A DNA stretch of 8,002 bases from an uncultured Clostridia bacterium (GCA_945947715.1 CAMEYZ010000095.1:1-8002), one strand, 5' to 3'. Shown: positions 1 through 6,462, counted from the first letter of the stretch. Program-made: numbers and translations. Notes: generated by a model from the sequence alone, not told the origin.

Positions 1-232
1 AAGCGTTGAGCTTCTTAGCAAGCTGAGACTTCTTTCTCGCAGCATTGTTCTTGTGAAGAATACCCTTAGCGGCAGCCTGGTCAACCTTCTTGATAGCAAG
101 CTTGATTGCAGCAGCGTCCTCTGTATTAGCGTTCTTAAGAACAGTCTTGAGGTTGCTCTTGATCATCTTATTCTTTAAAGTCTTGGCCTTGATAACCTTA
201 ACTCTCTTCTTTGCGGATTTGATGTTTGGCAT
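1..232 (-). CDS. rpsT: 30S ribosomal protein S20 (partial, C-terminus cut by window edge)
   Basis: S20 is a small, very basic protein that binds 16S rRNA in the body of the 30S subunit. Reading the minus strand from the ATG at 232-230 gives MPNIKSAKKRVKVIKAK at the N-terminus and, near the window edge, the S20 signature GILHKNNAARKKSQLAKKLN. About 77 codons are visible; the family is usually about 85-90 residues, so roughly the last ten lie outside. The start is fixed by a strong Shine-Dalgarno (AAGGAGGT, minus strand, about 241-248) a few bases upstream. Lysine and alanine richness fits the family. It is divergent from gpr, an order also known around rpsT-gpr in Bacillus. Identification is very secure; only the C-terminus is unseen. 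Confidence 0.96.
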   Translation of the reverse strand, partial: MPNIKSAKKRVKVIKAKTLKNKMIKSNLKTVLKNANTEDAAAIKLAIKKVDQAAAKGILHKNNAARKKSQLAKKLNA

Positions 233-259
233 TGCTGAACACCTCCTTAAACTTTAGTT

Positions 260-338
260 CTGCGTGCGCAGTCATACAGGACATATCGCATAGCGATAAA
301 GACACGTTCCCTGCGGAGTGTAAATGACAACCACTCCG
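260..338 (-). promoter_or_regulatory. Structured 5' leader of rpsT
   Basis: The expected rpsT leader contains three perfect short inverted repeats: CGGAGTG (314-320) with CACTCCG (332-338), TATCGC (284-289) with GCGATA (293-298), and CTGCG (260-264) with CGCAG (267-271). Ribosomal protein leaders often fold to bind their own product, and S20 of E. coli represses its own translation. Whether this leader does the same is inference; the stems are short and no known leader motif is recognised. Confidence 0.3.
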
Positions 339-362
339 ACAATACGCACAGCCTTAACTATA

Positions 363-391
363 ATATTAACATTTAATCGTCCATTTTTCAA
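363..391 (-). promoter_or_regulatory. Vegetative promoter of rpsT
   Basis: On the minus strand a TTGAAA -35 box (391-386) and a TAATAT -10 box (368-363) are separated by exactly 17 bases, with a TGT extended -10 directly before the -10 box. Transcription would start near 356, leaving a leader of about 120 bases before the rpsT ATG. The leader contains several short perfect hairpins, described separately. Confidence 0.7.
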
Positions 392-435
392 GTGTTTTCG
401 GCAATTTTGCATGTAGAAATTTTCATTTCAAACGC

Positions 436-464
436 GCATATTTTTTGGCGTTTTGTACAAAATA
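436..464 (+). promoter_or_regulatory. Candidate sigma-G (forespore) promoter of gpr
   Basis: GCATA (436-440) fits the sigma-G -35 consensus GHATR, and CAAAATA (458-464) matches the -10 consensus CATWHTA at 6 of 7 positions. The spacer is 17 bases. Transcription would begin near 471, so the ATG at 505 is the usable start and the in-frame TTG at 445 would be upstream of the message. In Bacillus gpr is transcribed in the forespore by sigma-F and sigma-G, which fits. The match is by eye, in an AT-rich spacer. Confidence 0.5.
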
Positions 465-504
465 CCGATGTATATATAAAATACAGCGAAAGGACAAGAT
501 CATC

Positions 505-1347
505 ATGTCAATAAGAACCGATTTAGCAGTTGAATGTATCGACCCGGAAAGCCGCACTCTACCCAAGGGGATAAAGCGGAAGCTGCGCAAAAGCTCCGTA
601 TGCACCATAACGGAGATAATCATCACAGATGAAATGGCAGGACTTCGGATAGGCAAGACCCGGGGACGCTATATCACCGTGGAGACCGACCGCCTGTCCG
701 CCCATCCCTCCGACTTCGAGGAGCAGGCGGAAAATATCGCCGACGAGATAAAGGGTATCGCCGACAATACCGAACGAGTTCTCGTAGCAGGACTGGGCAA
801 CCGAAACATCACACCCGATGCACTGGGACCCATTGCGGCCTCGCAGATAATCGCCACCCGGCATATCAATGGAATGTCAGGGCTGCCTGATATGTCGGAG
901 GTAACGGTAGTCTCCCCGGGAGTGACAGGCCAGACGGGTATTGAAGCAGCAGAGCAGCTGTCTGCGGTATGCAGCACGGTAAATCCCACGCTGCTTATCG
1001 TCATAGACGCCCTTGCCTGCTCGGATATCTCACGGCTGGGAACGACTATCCAGATAACCGACACAGGCATCTCTCCGGGCTCGGGAGTGCAGAACCGCCG
1101 CAAGGAGATATCGCGGATAACCATGGGCGTGCCGGTGGTAGCGATAGGAGTGCCGACGGTGATAGACATGCACACGGCAGTGGAAAACATCACAGGAAAG
1201 GCTCCCGAAAAGCATCTGCCGAACATGATGATAACTCCCCGTGACATAGACGAGCTTATCCGCCGCACAGCTAAGCTTATCGCATTTGCAGTAAATCGGG
1301 CGGTGCAGAAAAATCTTTCCGACGAGGAAATAATTTCGCTGATGTAA
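505..1347 (+). CDS. gpr: GPR, germination protease (spore endopeptidase)
   Basis: GPR cleaves the small acid-soluble proteins that coat spore DNA, releasing amino acids during germination. The 280-residue product shows the family motifs in order: RTDLAVE at residues 4-10, VAGLGNRNITPDALGP at 94-109, SPGVTGQTGIE at 137-147, VIDALA at 166-171 and GISPGSGVQNRRKEIS at 188-203. The two aspartates in TPDALGP (105) and VIDALA (168) correspond, by motif, to those proposed as catalytic in Bacillus GPR. I chose ATG 505 because it follows an AAAGGA Shine-Dalgarno (490-493 region) and begins at the conserved SIRTDLAVE; a TTG at 445 would add 20 residues unlike the family and lies upstream of the likely transcript start. 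The zymogen propeptide is therefore very short: if self-cleavage falls after TD, as in Bacillus, only six residues are removed. Full length is slightly below Bacillus GPR. The spoIIP gene that follows gpr in Bacillus is not present here. Confidence 0.95.
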   Translation: MSIRTDLAVECIDPESRTLPKGIKRKLRKSSVCTITEIIITDEMAGLRIGKTRGRYITVETDRLSAHPSDFEEQAENIADEIKGIADNTERVLVAGLGNRNITPDALGPIAASQIIATRHINGMSGLPDMSEVTVVSPGVTGQTGIEAAEQLSAVCSTVNPTLLIVIDALACSDISRLGTTIQITDTGISPGSGVQNRRKEISRITMGVPVVAIGVPTVIDMHTAVENITGKAPEKHLPNMMITPRDIDELIRRTAKLIAFAVNRAVQKNLSDEEIISLM

Positions 1348-1352
1348 CACAG

Positions 1353-1373
1353 CAAGTCCGTTTTTCGGGCTTG
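1353..1373 (+). terminator. Weak terminator-like hairpin after gpr
   Basis: CAAGTCCG (1353-1360) pairs with CGGGCTTG (1366-1373), with one G-U pair, around a five-T loop, six bases after the gpr stop codon. The U tract is poor: a short T run appears only about ten bases later. It may be an attenuated or partial terminator. Confidence 0.4.
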
Positions 1374-1425
1374 TACATACAATTTTTGAATAGTAAGCTC
1401 CCCGATAAATGGAAATTTATCTCTA

Positions 1426-1490
1426 TTAGTGAATGGTGAAGAGTGATTATATTTCAAAATATTCACTTTTCACTATTCACTCTTCACTAA
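1426..1490. repeat. Heptad-based imperfect inverted repeat (AGTGAAN units)
   Basis: The right arm holds four consecutive 7-base units, ATTCACT, TTTCACT, ATTCACT and CTTCACT (1461-1488). The left arm holds three units in the opposite sense, AGTGAAT, GGTGAAG and AGTGATT (1428-1448). Together they form a long imperfect hairpin with a loop of about 12 bases. The block is non-coding and lies between gpr and the decayed sensor gene. It resembles short tandem-heptad hairpin repeats that I recall being scattered in clostridial genomes, but family membership needs a genome-wide search. Confidence 0.7.
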
Positions 1491-1524
1491 CTATCATTTT
1501 TTTGCCATGCCATACAGCTTTTTC

Positions 1525-1550
1525 ATCGGACAGGCACCGTCCCGATTTTT
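1525..1550 (+). terminator. Candidate rho-independent terminator
   Basis: ATCGGAC (1525-1531) pairs with GTCCCGAT (1539-1546) with a single-base bulge around a seven-base loop, followed directly by a run of Ts. It would end transcription coming from gpr before the next promoter at 1584. Confidence 0.45.
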
Positions 1551-1583
1551 AGTTTACAAATTATAAAAAATTTTAAAATAATA

Positions 1584-1612
1584 TTGAAATTTATAGCAAA
1601 ATATGTTACTAT
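1584..1612 (+). promoter_or_regulatory. Vegetative promoter of the sensor gene relic
   Basis: TTGAAA (1584-1589) and TACTAT (1607-1612) are 17 bases apart, and a TGT extended -10 sits at 1604-1606. The surrounding sequence is very AT-rich. It drives the gene starting at 1650, which has a strong AAAGGAG ribosome site at 1636-1642, so the expression signals outlived the coding sequence. Confidence 0.6.
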
Positions 1613-1649
1613 ATAATAAATAAAGCTATCATAAGAAAGGAGCAGGATA

Positions 1650-2119
1650 ATGGACAAGCGCAAAAATGAAAATAGCGATAAGATCAATCAGATAAAACTG
1701 ATAATGATATTCGGCTATGCGCTGATAGTTATTATTGCCGCTATATTTATGGCGTTTTTCACCATAAGAAAAAATGATATGGTACTTAAATCAAAGGTCA
1801 GCGACCTTACATATGCCCTTAATGTCCAGATGAAGCTGAATATCAACACCTATCTTTCAAAGCTGGAATCCATCTCGACATTAGTTTTTGGCACGGACGA
1901 GATAGTAAATTACTATTCATCTGATGAAAATTCCGATCAATATGAGGCTCTCAATACGTAAAAGATAATCTCAGACAAGCTTTACGACCTGTGCATAATG
2001 GAAAATTATGTTGATTTTTTCATAGTTTACAGCGATGACCATACTGTGGGCAAGGTGTCAAACGGGACCACAAAGCTCTAAGGCGATGACCTTTACAATG
2101 ACATGGCACAGACCGTTAC
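1650..2119 (+). pseudogene. Membrane sensor protein, N-terminal remnant with two in-frame stops
   Basis: The N-terminus has a charged cytoplasmic stretch, one strong membrane segment (about residues 17-39, IMIFGYALIVIIAAIFMAFF) and then an extracytoplasmic sensor region rich in MKLNINTYLSKLESIS-type helix. This layout is typical of sensor histidine kinases or sensor diguanylate cyclases; the output domain is missing, so I cannot choose. A TAA at 1959-1961 ends the first 103 codons, but the same frame continues with coding-like sequence (SDKLYDLCIMENYVDFFIVY), then a second TAA at 2079-2081, then GDDLYNDMAQTV. Around 2111-2125 the homology changes to a lipoprotein signal peptide in another frame, so a deletion has removed the rest. 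Both stops are one base from sense codons. Clearly broken. Confidence 0.75.
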
Positions 2120-3363
2120 AAGAAACCGCTGTTATCCCTTTCTGCGGCGATGCTTCTGCTGACCTCCTGCGGCTCGGAGCCGGTGGTCATCACCCAGGAC
2201 GAGTACACTGAGATATCCCTTTCATGGTGGGGAAACGACACCCGCACCGAATATACTCTTGCGGCAGTGAAGGAGTTTGAACAGCTCCACCCCGATATCC
2301 GCGTAAAATGCAGCTACTCGGAATGGTCAGGCTATCAGACAAGATACAATATCCAGATGATGTCTGACACAGAATCCGATGTCATGCTCATAAACTTTTC
2401 CTGGCTGGACAAATACTCCGCCGACGGAAACGGATATTACGATATCTATGAGCTGAACGATAATTTTGACCTCTCACAGTTTTCGGAAAGCGAGCTGAGC
2501 TTCGGCATAAGAAACGGAAAGCTCAACGCCATTCCCATAGCGCTGAACACTCAAACTGTATATTACAACAAAACTATCTATGACCGTTACAATCTGGCGC
2601 TGCCCGAGACCTGGGATGACCTTTTTAGTGCGGCAGAGGTAATGGGAGACGAGACCTATCCTATCGCAATGCCTGCCAAATCTGCGATGTTCTTCATAAC
2701 CGCCTACACCGAACAGATAAGCGGAAAGCCCTTCATGTCGGAGGACGACAGGCTGGGCTTTGGCGCACAAGAGCTGGGGATAATGCTTAATTTTACGTGG
2801 AGCTTATCAACGGCCATATTATGCCCCAGGTGGAATATTTTGATAAGAGCGATATCCGGAATGGAACCTATGCCGGAGCTGTGGCTTGGCTCAGCGATGC
2901 GGAAAACTATATGGGTCCCGCCCGTGAGGACGGAAACGAGATAGTCGTGGGCAGCTACACAGGCTGTACCGACGATGTCAGGGGCTGGTATACAAAGCCT
3001 GCGACGCTCTACGCAGTAAGTGCCAAGACCGAACACCCCGAAAAAGCAGCTCTGCTCCTGGATTTTCTCCTTAACAGCGATGAAATATCCGAGCTCCAGG
3101 GCATTGAAAAGGGTATTCCCCTGAGCCGTTCCTCCAGAGCCTATCTTGAACAGCATGATATGCTTAAGGGCCTTCACTATGATGCCTTTCAGCTAATGAG
3201 TGAAAACATTGATTCAATGGCACTTATCCATCCCTTTATGGAGGACACAGATATGCTCGATGCTTTCCAGGAGGCCTGCAATGCAGTGCTTTACGGCAAG
3301 TCCTCCTCCGAGGAAAAGGCTGCGGAGCTTTATGAGCAGTTTGATGCGATACTTAACGGATAG
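2120..3363 (+). pseudogene. Extracellular solute-binding lipoprotein (sugar ABC type), frameshifted and lacking its start
   Basis: Solute-binding lipoproteins of this kind capture sugars or oligosaccharides outside the membrane and deliver them to an ABC permease. From 2120 the frame reads KKPLLSLLSAAMLLLTSC, a lipoprotein signal with an LTSC lipobox, then a mature domain starting GSEPVVITQ and including WWGNDTRTEYTLAAVKEFE, NTQTVYYNKTIYDRYNL and PETWDDLFSAAEVM, as in the SBP_bac_1 group. No normal start codon or ribosome site precedes KKPLL; ATG 2150 lies inside the signal peptide and would leave too short a signal. At the TTTT run 2791-2794 one T is missing: restoring it joins ELGIMLNF to YVELINGHIMPQVEYF and the rest of the protein to TAG 3361-3363. 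Repaired length is about 414 residues, normal for the family. No permease genes are adjacent. Confidence 0.85.
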
Positions 3364-3410
3364 CTGTTTATACTATTGCTCCGATAATGAGTTGATAGGG
3401 CAGGTGGTTT

Positions 3411-3432
3411 AGTGCGCAGATTTTTCTGCACT
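3411..3432. other. Hairpin between convergent genes
   Basis: AGTGCGCAGA (3411-3420) pairs with TCTGCACT (3425-3432), with a two-base bulge and a T-rich loop. It sits between the end of the plus-strand lipoprotein relic and the end of the minus-strand DUF3021 gene, where a two-way terminator is expected. There is no convincing U tract on either strand, so terminator function is doubtful. Confidence 0.3.
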
Positions 3433-3448
3433 TTGAGTGGAGGTCCGT

Positions 3449-3898
3449 TCAGCTGTGAATTTTTGTATTGATGGCATTCAGCTTGTTTTTTAACATTAAA
3501 TATTGGATGAACCATACAAATACAAACGAGGCAACAAATATTCCTATATATCCGAGTACGCCTGCTGCCGAATGTTCCATCCAGCTTGTGAAATATGCAA
3601 TAGGAAGAGTAGCAATTGCATAAATCCCAAAACATATCCCTGTCTGTACAGCTAAATTCAGTTTGTCATTTTCCCATATCAGCGATGCACCTGCATATCC
3701 TATACCCATGATGCCACAAAGTAAGGTTTGTATTGCGGCTGCTCCGGCTTCGTTTCCGACAATTGAAATAAATTTGGGAGTACATACAATAAATTCCCCA
3801 TTCCCTGCAATCAGCGAAATCAGCACGCTGATCATCTGACCTATTGCGATGCCGACAAAAAATCCCAATACGGTTCTTTCGATAGCTTTCTTTTTCAT
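3449..3898 (-). CDS. DUF3021 family membrane protein
   Basis: A 149-residue protein with four predicted membrane segments, at about residues 8-31, 52-75, 82-105 and 110-135, and a short basic C-terminal tail (LKNKLNAINTKIHS). The GFFVGIAIGQ start of the first segment, the size and the neighbour fit the DUF3021 family. These are commonly encoded directly after a stand-alone LytTR regulator, and in LytTR regulatory systems such membrane partners are known or suspected to restrain the regulator. Here the preceding LytTR gene ends nine bases before this ATG, and its stop codon lies within the ribosome site region (GAGGTGTTATT then ATG), so translation is probably coupled. The role as an inhibitor of its partner is inference from family context. 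The reading frame looks intact. Confidence 0.85.
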   Translation of the reverse strand: MKKKAIERTVLGFFVGIAIGQMISVLISLIAGNGEFIVCTPKFISIVGNEAGAAAIQTLLCGIMGIGYAGASLIWENDKLNLAVQTGICFGIYAIATLPIAYFTSWMEHSAAGVLGYIGIFVASFVFVWFIQYLMLKNKLNAINTKIHS

Positions 3899-3907
3899 AA
3901 TAACACC

Positions 3908-4348
3908 TCATACACCTAAAATTTTCTTGATTTTCGAAACATATCTCCTTGATACATAGGTTACAGTCGAATCGGAAAACGAAACGCATATCGTTCCCAC
4001 AAAGCTCATATCAAAGTGTTTTACCTTGCGGAGATTGATGATCTCCGAATTGGAGATACGCACAAATTTTGACTGATCAAGACGCTCTTCGATCTCATAA
4101 AGCCGCTGACGGAGGAAAAATTCACCGCTGTCCGTTGCGGCAATGATCTTTCCGCCGCTTGAATATACCCGTATGATCTCGTCCTCCTTAAGGATATGCA
4201 GAATGTTGTCCTGAAAACCTGCTATTACCTGCGGAGCTTCGTCCGATATCCTTGATACAACAGTGCTGATCTCATCTGTCACTTTATCTGTCAGGACAAT
4301 GATCTTCGGCATCTTATACTCCGAATTGATTTTTATTTCGATATCCAC
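3908..4348 (-). CDS. LytTR-domain transcriptional regulator (no receiver domain)
   Basis: A 146-residue protein. Residues about 45-146 match a LytTR DNA-binding domain: ILHILKEDEIIRVYSSGGKI, then FVRISNSEIINLRKVKHFD (95-113) and the C-terminal YVSRRYVSKIKKILGV. The first 40 residues are not a response-regulator receiver domain, so this is the short stand-alone LytTR type rather than a two-component regulator. The start is a GTG (4348-4346) set by a strong AAGGAGGT site at 4362-4355, six bases upstream. It heads an operon with the DUF3021 membrane gene. Two 11-bp direct repeats 21 bp apart lie upstream of its promoter, the arrangement LytTR proteins bind, so it probably activates its own operon. 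Other targets are not visible. Confidence 0.88.
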   Translation of the reverse strand: MDIEIKINSEYKMPKIIVLTDKVTDEISTVVSRISDEAPQVIAGFQDNILHILKEDEIIRVYSSGGKIIAATDSGEFFLRQRLYEIEERLDQSKFVRISNSEIINLRKVKHFDMSFVGTICVSFSDSTVTYVSRRYVSKIKKILGV

Positions 4349-4374
4349 AGCCTCACCTCCTTGCTGTTAACTAC

Positions 4375-4403
4375 ATTATATATTTTATTATCGTCAATTG
4401 CAA
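4375..4403 (-). promoter_or_regulatory. Promoter of the LytTR-DUF3021 operon
   Basis: On the minus strand TTGCAA (4403-4398) and TATAAT (4380-4375) are 17 bases apart. The -10 is perfect, the -35 mediocre, as expected for an activator-dependent promoter. The start would be near 4368, giving a leader of about 20 bases that already contains the ribosome site. Confidence 0.65.
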
Positions 4404-4418
4404 CAGATTTTTAATAAG

Positions 4419-4450
4419 TGGTCGTTTTCGAAATATATATGGTCATTTTC
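4419..4450 (-). promoter_or_regulatory. LytTR-type direct-repeat operator
   Basis: TGGTCGTTTTC (4419-4429) and TGGTCATTTTC (4440-4450) differ at one base and start 21 bp apart, two helical turns. On the minus strand they read GAAAATGACCA and GAAAACGACCA, and the nearer copy ends 38 bp before the -10 box of the LytTR operon. Paired direct repeats about 21 bp apart at this distance are the hallmark of LytTR activators such as ComE and BlpR. Autoregulation is therefore likely. Confidence 0.65.
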
Positions 4451-4538
4451 ACCTCGGAGATGATCTTTCCGCTGAAGCTATATTCTTGTTTCCCGCAAAT
4501 AACGGAAAAAGATATTCATTATCCGAACACATTCTTAC

Positions 4539-4589
4539 ATGAACACAGCTTATGGACAGGCAGTCTTTTTATAGGTCTGGGCTGTTCAT
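4539..4589. other. Imperfect inverted repeat in the lytTR-rlmD spacer
   Basis: ATGAACACAGC (4539-4549) and GCTGTTCAT (4581-4589) are inverted with a two-base bulge. The element sits between the divergent promoters, upstream of both transcript starts, so it would act as DNA (a protein site) rather than as RNA. No regulator is indicated. The rest of the 4451-4603 stretch shows no gene that I can support. Confidence 0.25.
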
Positions 4590-4603
4590 TTTCTCCGTTT
4601 ACC

Positions 4604-4632
4604 TTGACATCAAGCCGATTTTTTATTATAAT
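4604..4632 (+). promoter_or_regulatory. Strong sigma-A promoter of the rRNA methyltransferase gene
   Basis: TTGACA (4604-4609) and TATAAT (4627-4632) are both perfect and separated by 17 bases. Transcription would begin near 4639, about 25 bases before the ATG at 4664, which has an AAAGGG ribosome site at 4649-4654. Confidence 0.85.
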
Positions 4633-4663
4633 ATAATAAAAGTCTTGCAAAGGGTAAACTAAA

Positions 4664-6025
4664 ATGAACAAAAATGATATCATTGAGCTTAAAATAGATT
4701 CCATATCCTCCGACGGAAATGGCGTGGGAAAATATAACGGCATGGCAGTTTTTGTGCCGAACACTGCTCCCGGAGATGTTATTTCCTGCAAAATCGTCAA
4801 GGTCTGCAAAAGCTACTGCTTCGGCATCACTGACAAGCTGATAGCTCCCTCTCCCGACCGTGCAGATAACGATAGCTGCCCTGTTTCGACGAAATGCGGC
4901 GGCTGTGTTTTCCGTCATATAGATTATTCGGCGGAGCTTAGGGAAAAGGACAATATCGTCCGGAATGCATTTTCCCGTCTGGGCGGACTGGATATCCCCT
5001 TCGAGGATATCCTGGGCTGCAATTCCCCAGAGCGTTACAGAAACAAGGCGCAGTATCCCCTGACCTATGAAAACGGTAAGACAGTCTGCGGATTCTACGC
5101 TCCAAGAAGTCACCGTGTCATACCCTGCTGTGACTGCGTTCTGCAGCCCGGAATTTTCGCGGATATCACCAAGGAAATATGCTCCTATATCGACAAGAAG
5201 CATATCCCTCTGTACGACGAAAAAAACGGAAAGGGACTTGTCCGTCACATCTATCTGCGCCGGGGATTTCACAGCGGAGAGATAATGGTCTGTCTTATAG
5301 TTACCGCTCCCAAAACAAATTTGTTTCGTGAGCTGGGAGATATCCTCACTGAAAAATTCCCCGATATAAAAAGCTTTGTGCTGAATATCAATCCCAAAAA
5401 TACCAACGTTATCACAGGAGATAAATGCATCACCGTTAAGGGTACGGACAACATTTCCGATATAATGTGCGGCAGAAAAATAAATATCTCACCTCTGTCC
5501 TTCTATCAGGTGAACACCGAACAGGCTGAACGGCTGTACAGCATCGCCCGCGAATACGCTGACCTCAAAGGCGGAGAAACTCTGCTGGACCTGTACTGCG
5601 GCGCAGGAACAGTGGGGCTTTCCATGGCAGATTCTGTGGGAAAGCTGATTGGCGGCGAGATAATCCCACAGGCAGTGGAAAATGCCGCCGAAAATGCAAG
5701 GCTCAACAACATCAACAACTGCGAGTTCATCTGCGGCGACGCAGGAAAGATCGCTGCTGAGCTGGCTGAAAAGGATATCCGTCCTGACGTTATCATAATT
5801 GACCCTCCCAGAAAGGGCGCTGACGAGCTCACTCTGTCCTCAATAGTGAAGATGTCCCCAAAACGGGTGGTGATGATATCCTGCAACCCCGCCACAGCAG
5901 CACGGGACACGGCATATCTGTGCGCTCACGGATACAGAGCTGACCGCGCAAGAGCAGTGGATATGTTTCCTCGGACGGGGCATGTTGAAACGGTATGCTT
6001 ATTGTCCAAACTCAAAAGTGACTAA
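4664..6025 (+). CDS. rlmD: 23S rRNA (uracil-C5)-methyltransferase, RlmD/RlmCD type
   Basis: This enzyme uses SAM to make 5-methyluridine in 23S rRNA (U1939; in Gram-positives one RlmCD enzyme may also modify U747). The 453 residues show an N-terminal TRAM RNA-binding domain (about 1-62), an iron-sulfur cluster motif with Cys72, Cys78 and Cys81 (CPVSTKCGGC) and a fourth cysteine in RVIPCCDCVL (155-158), then the Rossmann methyltransferase fold: YQVN at 281-284, LLDLYCGAGTVGLSMAD (307-323) for SAM, IIIDPPRKGAD (377-387), and the nucleophile Cys407 in ISCNPATAARD, with Glu442 in GHVETVCLL as the likely base. All key residues are present. ATG 4664 has a ribosome site and a perfect promoter. The product ends LLSKLKSD at a TAA (6023-6025), but the frame then continues into a conserved-looking tail, so the natural protein was probably about 543 residues. 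RlmD versus RlmCD cannot be settled here. Confidence 0.93.
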   Translation: MNKNDIIELKIDSISSDGNGVGKYNGMAVFVPNTAPGDVISCKIVKVCKSYCFGITDKLIAPSPDRADNDSCPVSTKCGGCVFRHIDYSAELREKDNIVRNAFSRLGGLDIPFEDILGCNSPERYRNKAQYPLTYENGKTVCGFYAPRSHRVIPCCDCVLQPGIFADITKEICSYIDKKHIPLYDEKNGKGLVRHIYLRRGFHSGEIMVCLIVTAPKTNLFRELGDILTEKFPDIKSFVLNINPKNTNVITGDKCITVKGTDNISDIMCGRKINISPLSFYQVNTEQAERLYSIAREYADLKGGETLLDLYCGAGTVGLSMADSVGKLIGGEIIPQAVENAAENARLNNINNCEFICGDAGKIAAELAEKDIRPDVIIIDPPRKGADELTLSSIVKMSPKRVVMISCNPATAARDTAYLCAHGYRADRARAVDMFPRTGHVETVCLLSKLKSD

Positions 6026-6295
6026 CATATCGAGGTTGAGCTGAAAACGGACGAGCTTGATCTGACCTCTGCGGAAAGCAAGGCTACTTATGATGAGATC
6101 AAGGCGTATGTCAAGGAACACACGGGCTTGACGGTATCTTCGCTGAATATTGCACAGGTGAAGCAGAAGTGCAGTATTACCCCGAGGGAGAATTATAACA
6201 AGGCGAAGTCAAAAGACTCCCGACAGCCGAAGTGTACTAAGGAGAAGGAAGAGGCTATTGTTGAGGCTTTGAGGTATTTTAAGATGATTAGGTAA
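6026..6295 (+). pseudogene. Severed C-terminal lysine-rich module of the methyltransferase
   Basis: In exactly the same frame as the methyltransferase, 89 sense codons follow its TAA before the next stop (TAA 6293-6295). They encode HIEVELKTDELDLTSAES at the start, then KATYDEIKAYVKEHTGLTV, IAQVKQKC, and a basic end with SRQPKCTKEKEEAIVEALRY. From memory, related tails occur at the C-terminus of RlmD-type proteins in Ruminococcaceae and Lachnospiraceae, where the junction reads as a residue such as Gln in place of this stop; CAA to TAA is one change. No start codon with a ribosome site opens this segment, and a terminator follows at once (6299), both arguing that it belongs to the upstream gene. 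Its function is not known to me; the lysines suggest RNA contact. It is probably untranslated here. Confidence 0.75.
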
Positions 6296-6298
6296 AGG

Positions 6299-6351
6299 TT
6301 CACCCGACTGCAAGATGTGTTTGCGGGCAGGTGAATTCTTTTGTTGTTTTT
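6299..6351 (+). terminator. Rho-independent terminator of the methyltransferase gene
   Basis: TTCACC (6299-6304) pairs with GGTGAA (6330-6335), with an inner stem CTGCAA/TTTGCGG containing a G-U pair, followed by the T-rich run TTCTTTTGTTGTTTTT. It begins three bases after the stop codon of the C-terminal module, marking the ancestral gene end. Confidence 0.65.
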
Positions 6352-6453
6352 ATTACAGCTGAAAGACGGCTGTACTGCAGACAGAGCTTGAGCGTTACTG
6401 CTCTTAACGGATTTATTTGGTAATATCTGCACAAATAATTTAATGGAAATATA

Positions 6454-6462
6454 TGTTATAAT
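6454..6462 (+). promoter_or_regulatory. Extended -10 promoter of the cas operon relic
   Basis: TGTTATAAT (6454-6462) is a perfect extended -10 element. No -35 box is present at 16-18 bases upstream. The start would be near 6469, inside the inverted repeat that follows. It precedes the Cas3 remnant by about 50 bases. The rest of 6352-6453 shows no gene or clear signal. Confidence 0.5.

Noticed and set aside
445..504. Upstream TTG start extending gpr by 20 residues
   Set aside because: No ribosome site, unlike GPR N-termini, and located before the likely transcript start; ATG 505 has a ribosome site and begins at the conserved motif.
669..1466. Long minus-strand frame opposite gpr
   Set aside because: It is antisense to a clearly conserved gene, with no ribosome site or recognisable protein; a codon-bias shadow.
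1959..2081. Recoding of TAA as a sense codon
   Set aside because: gpr ends correctly at TAA and nearby genes show frameshifts and deletions too, so nonsense mutation is simpler.
4418..4636. 72-codon plus-strand frame between lytTR and rlmD
   Set aside because: It overlaps the direct-repeat operator and the rlmD promoter, has no ribosome site and resembles no family.
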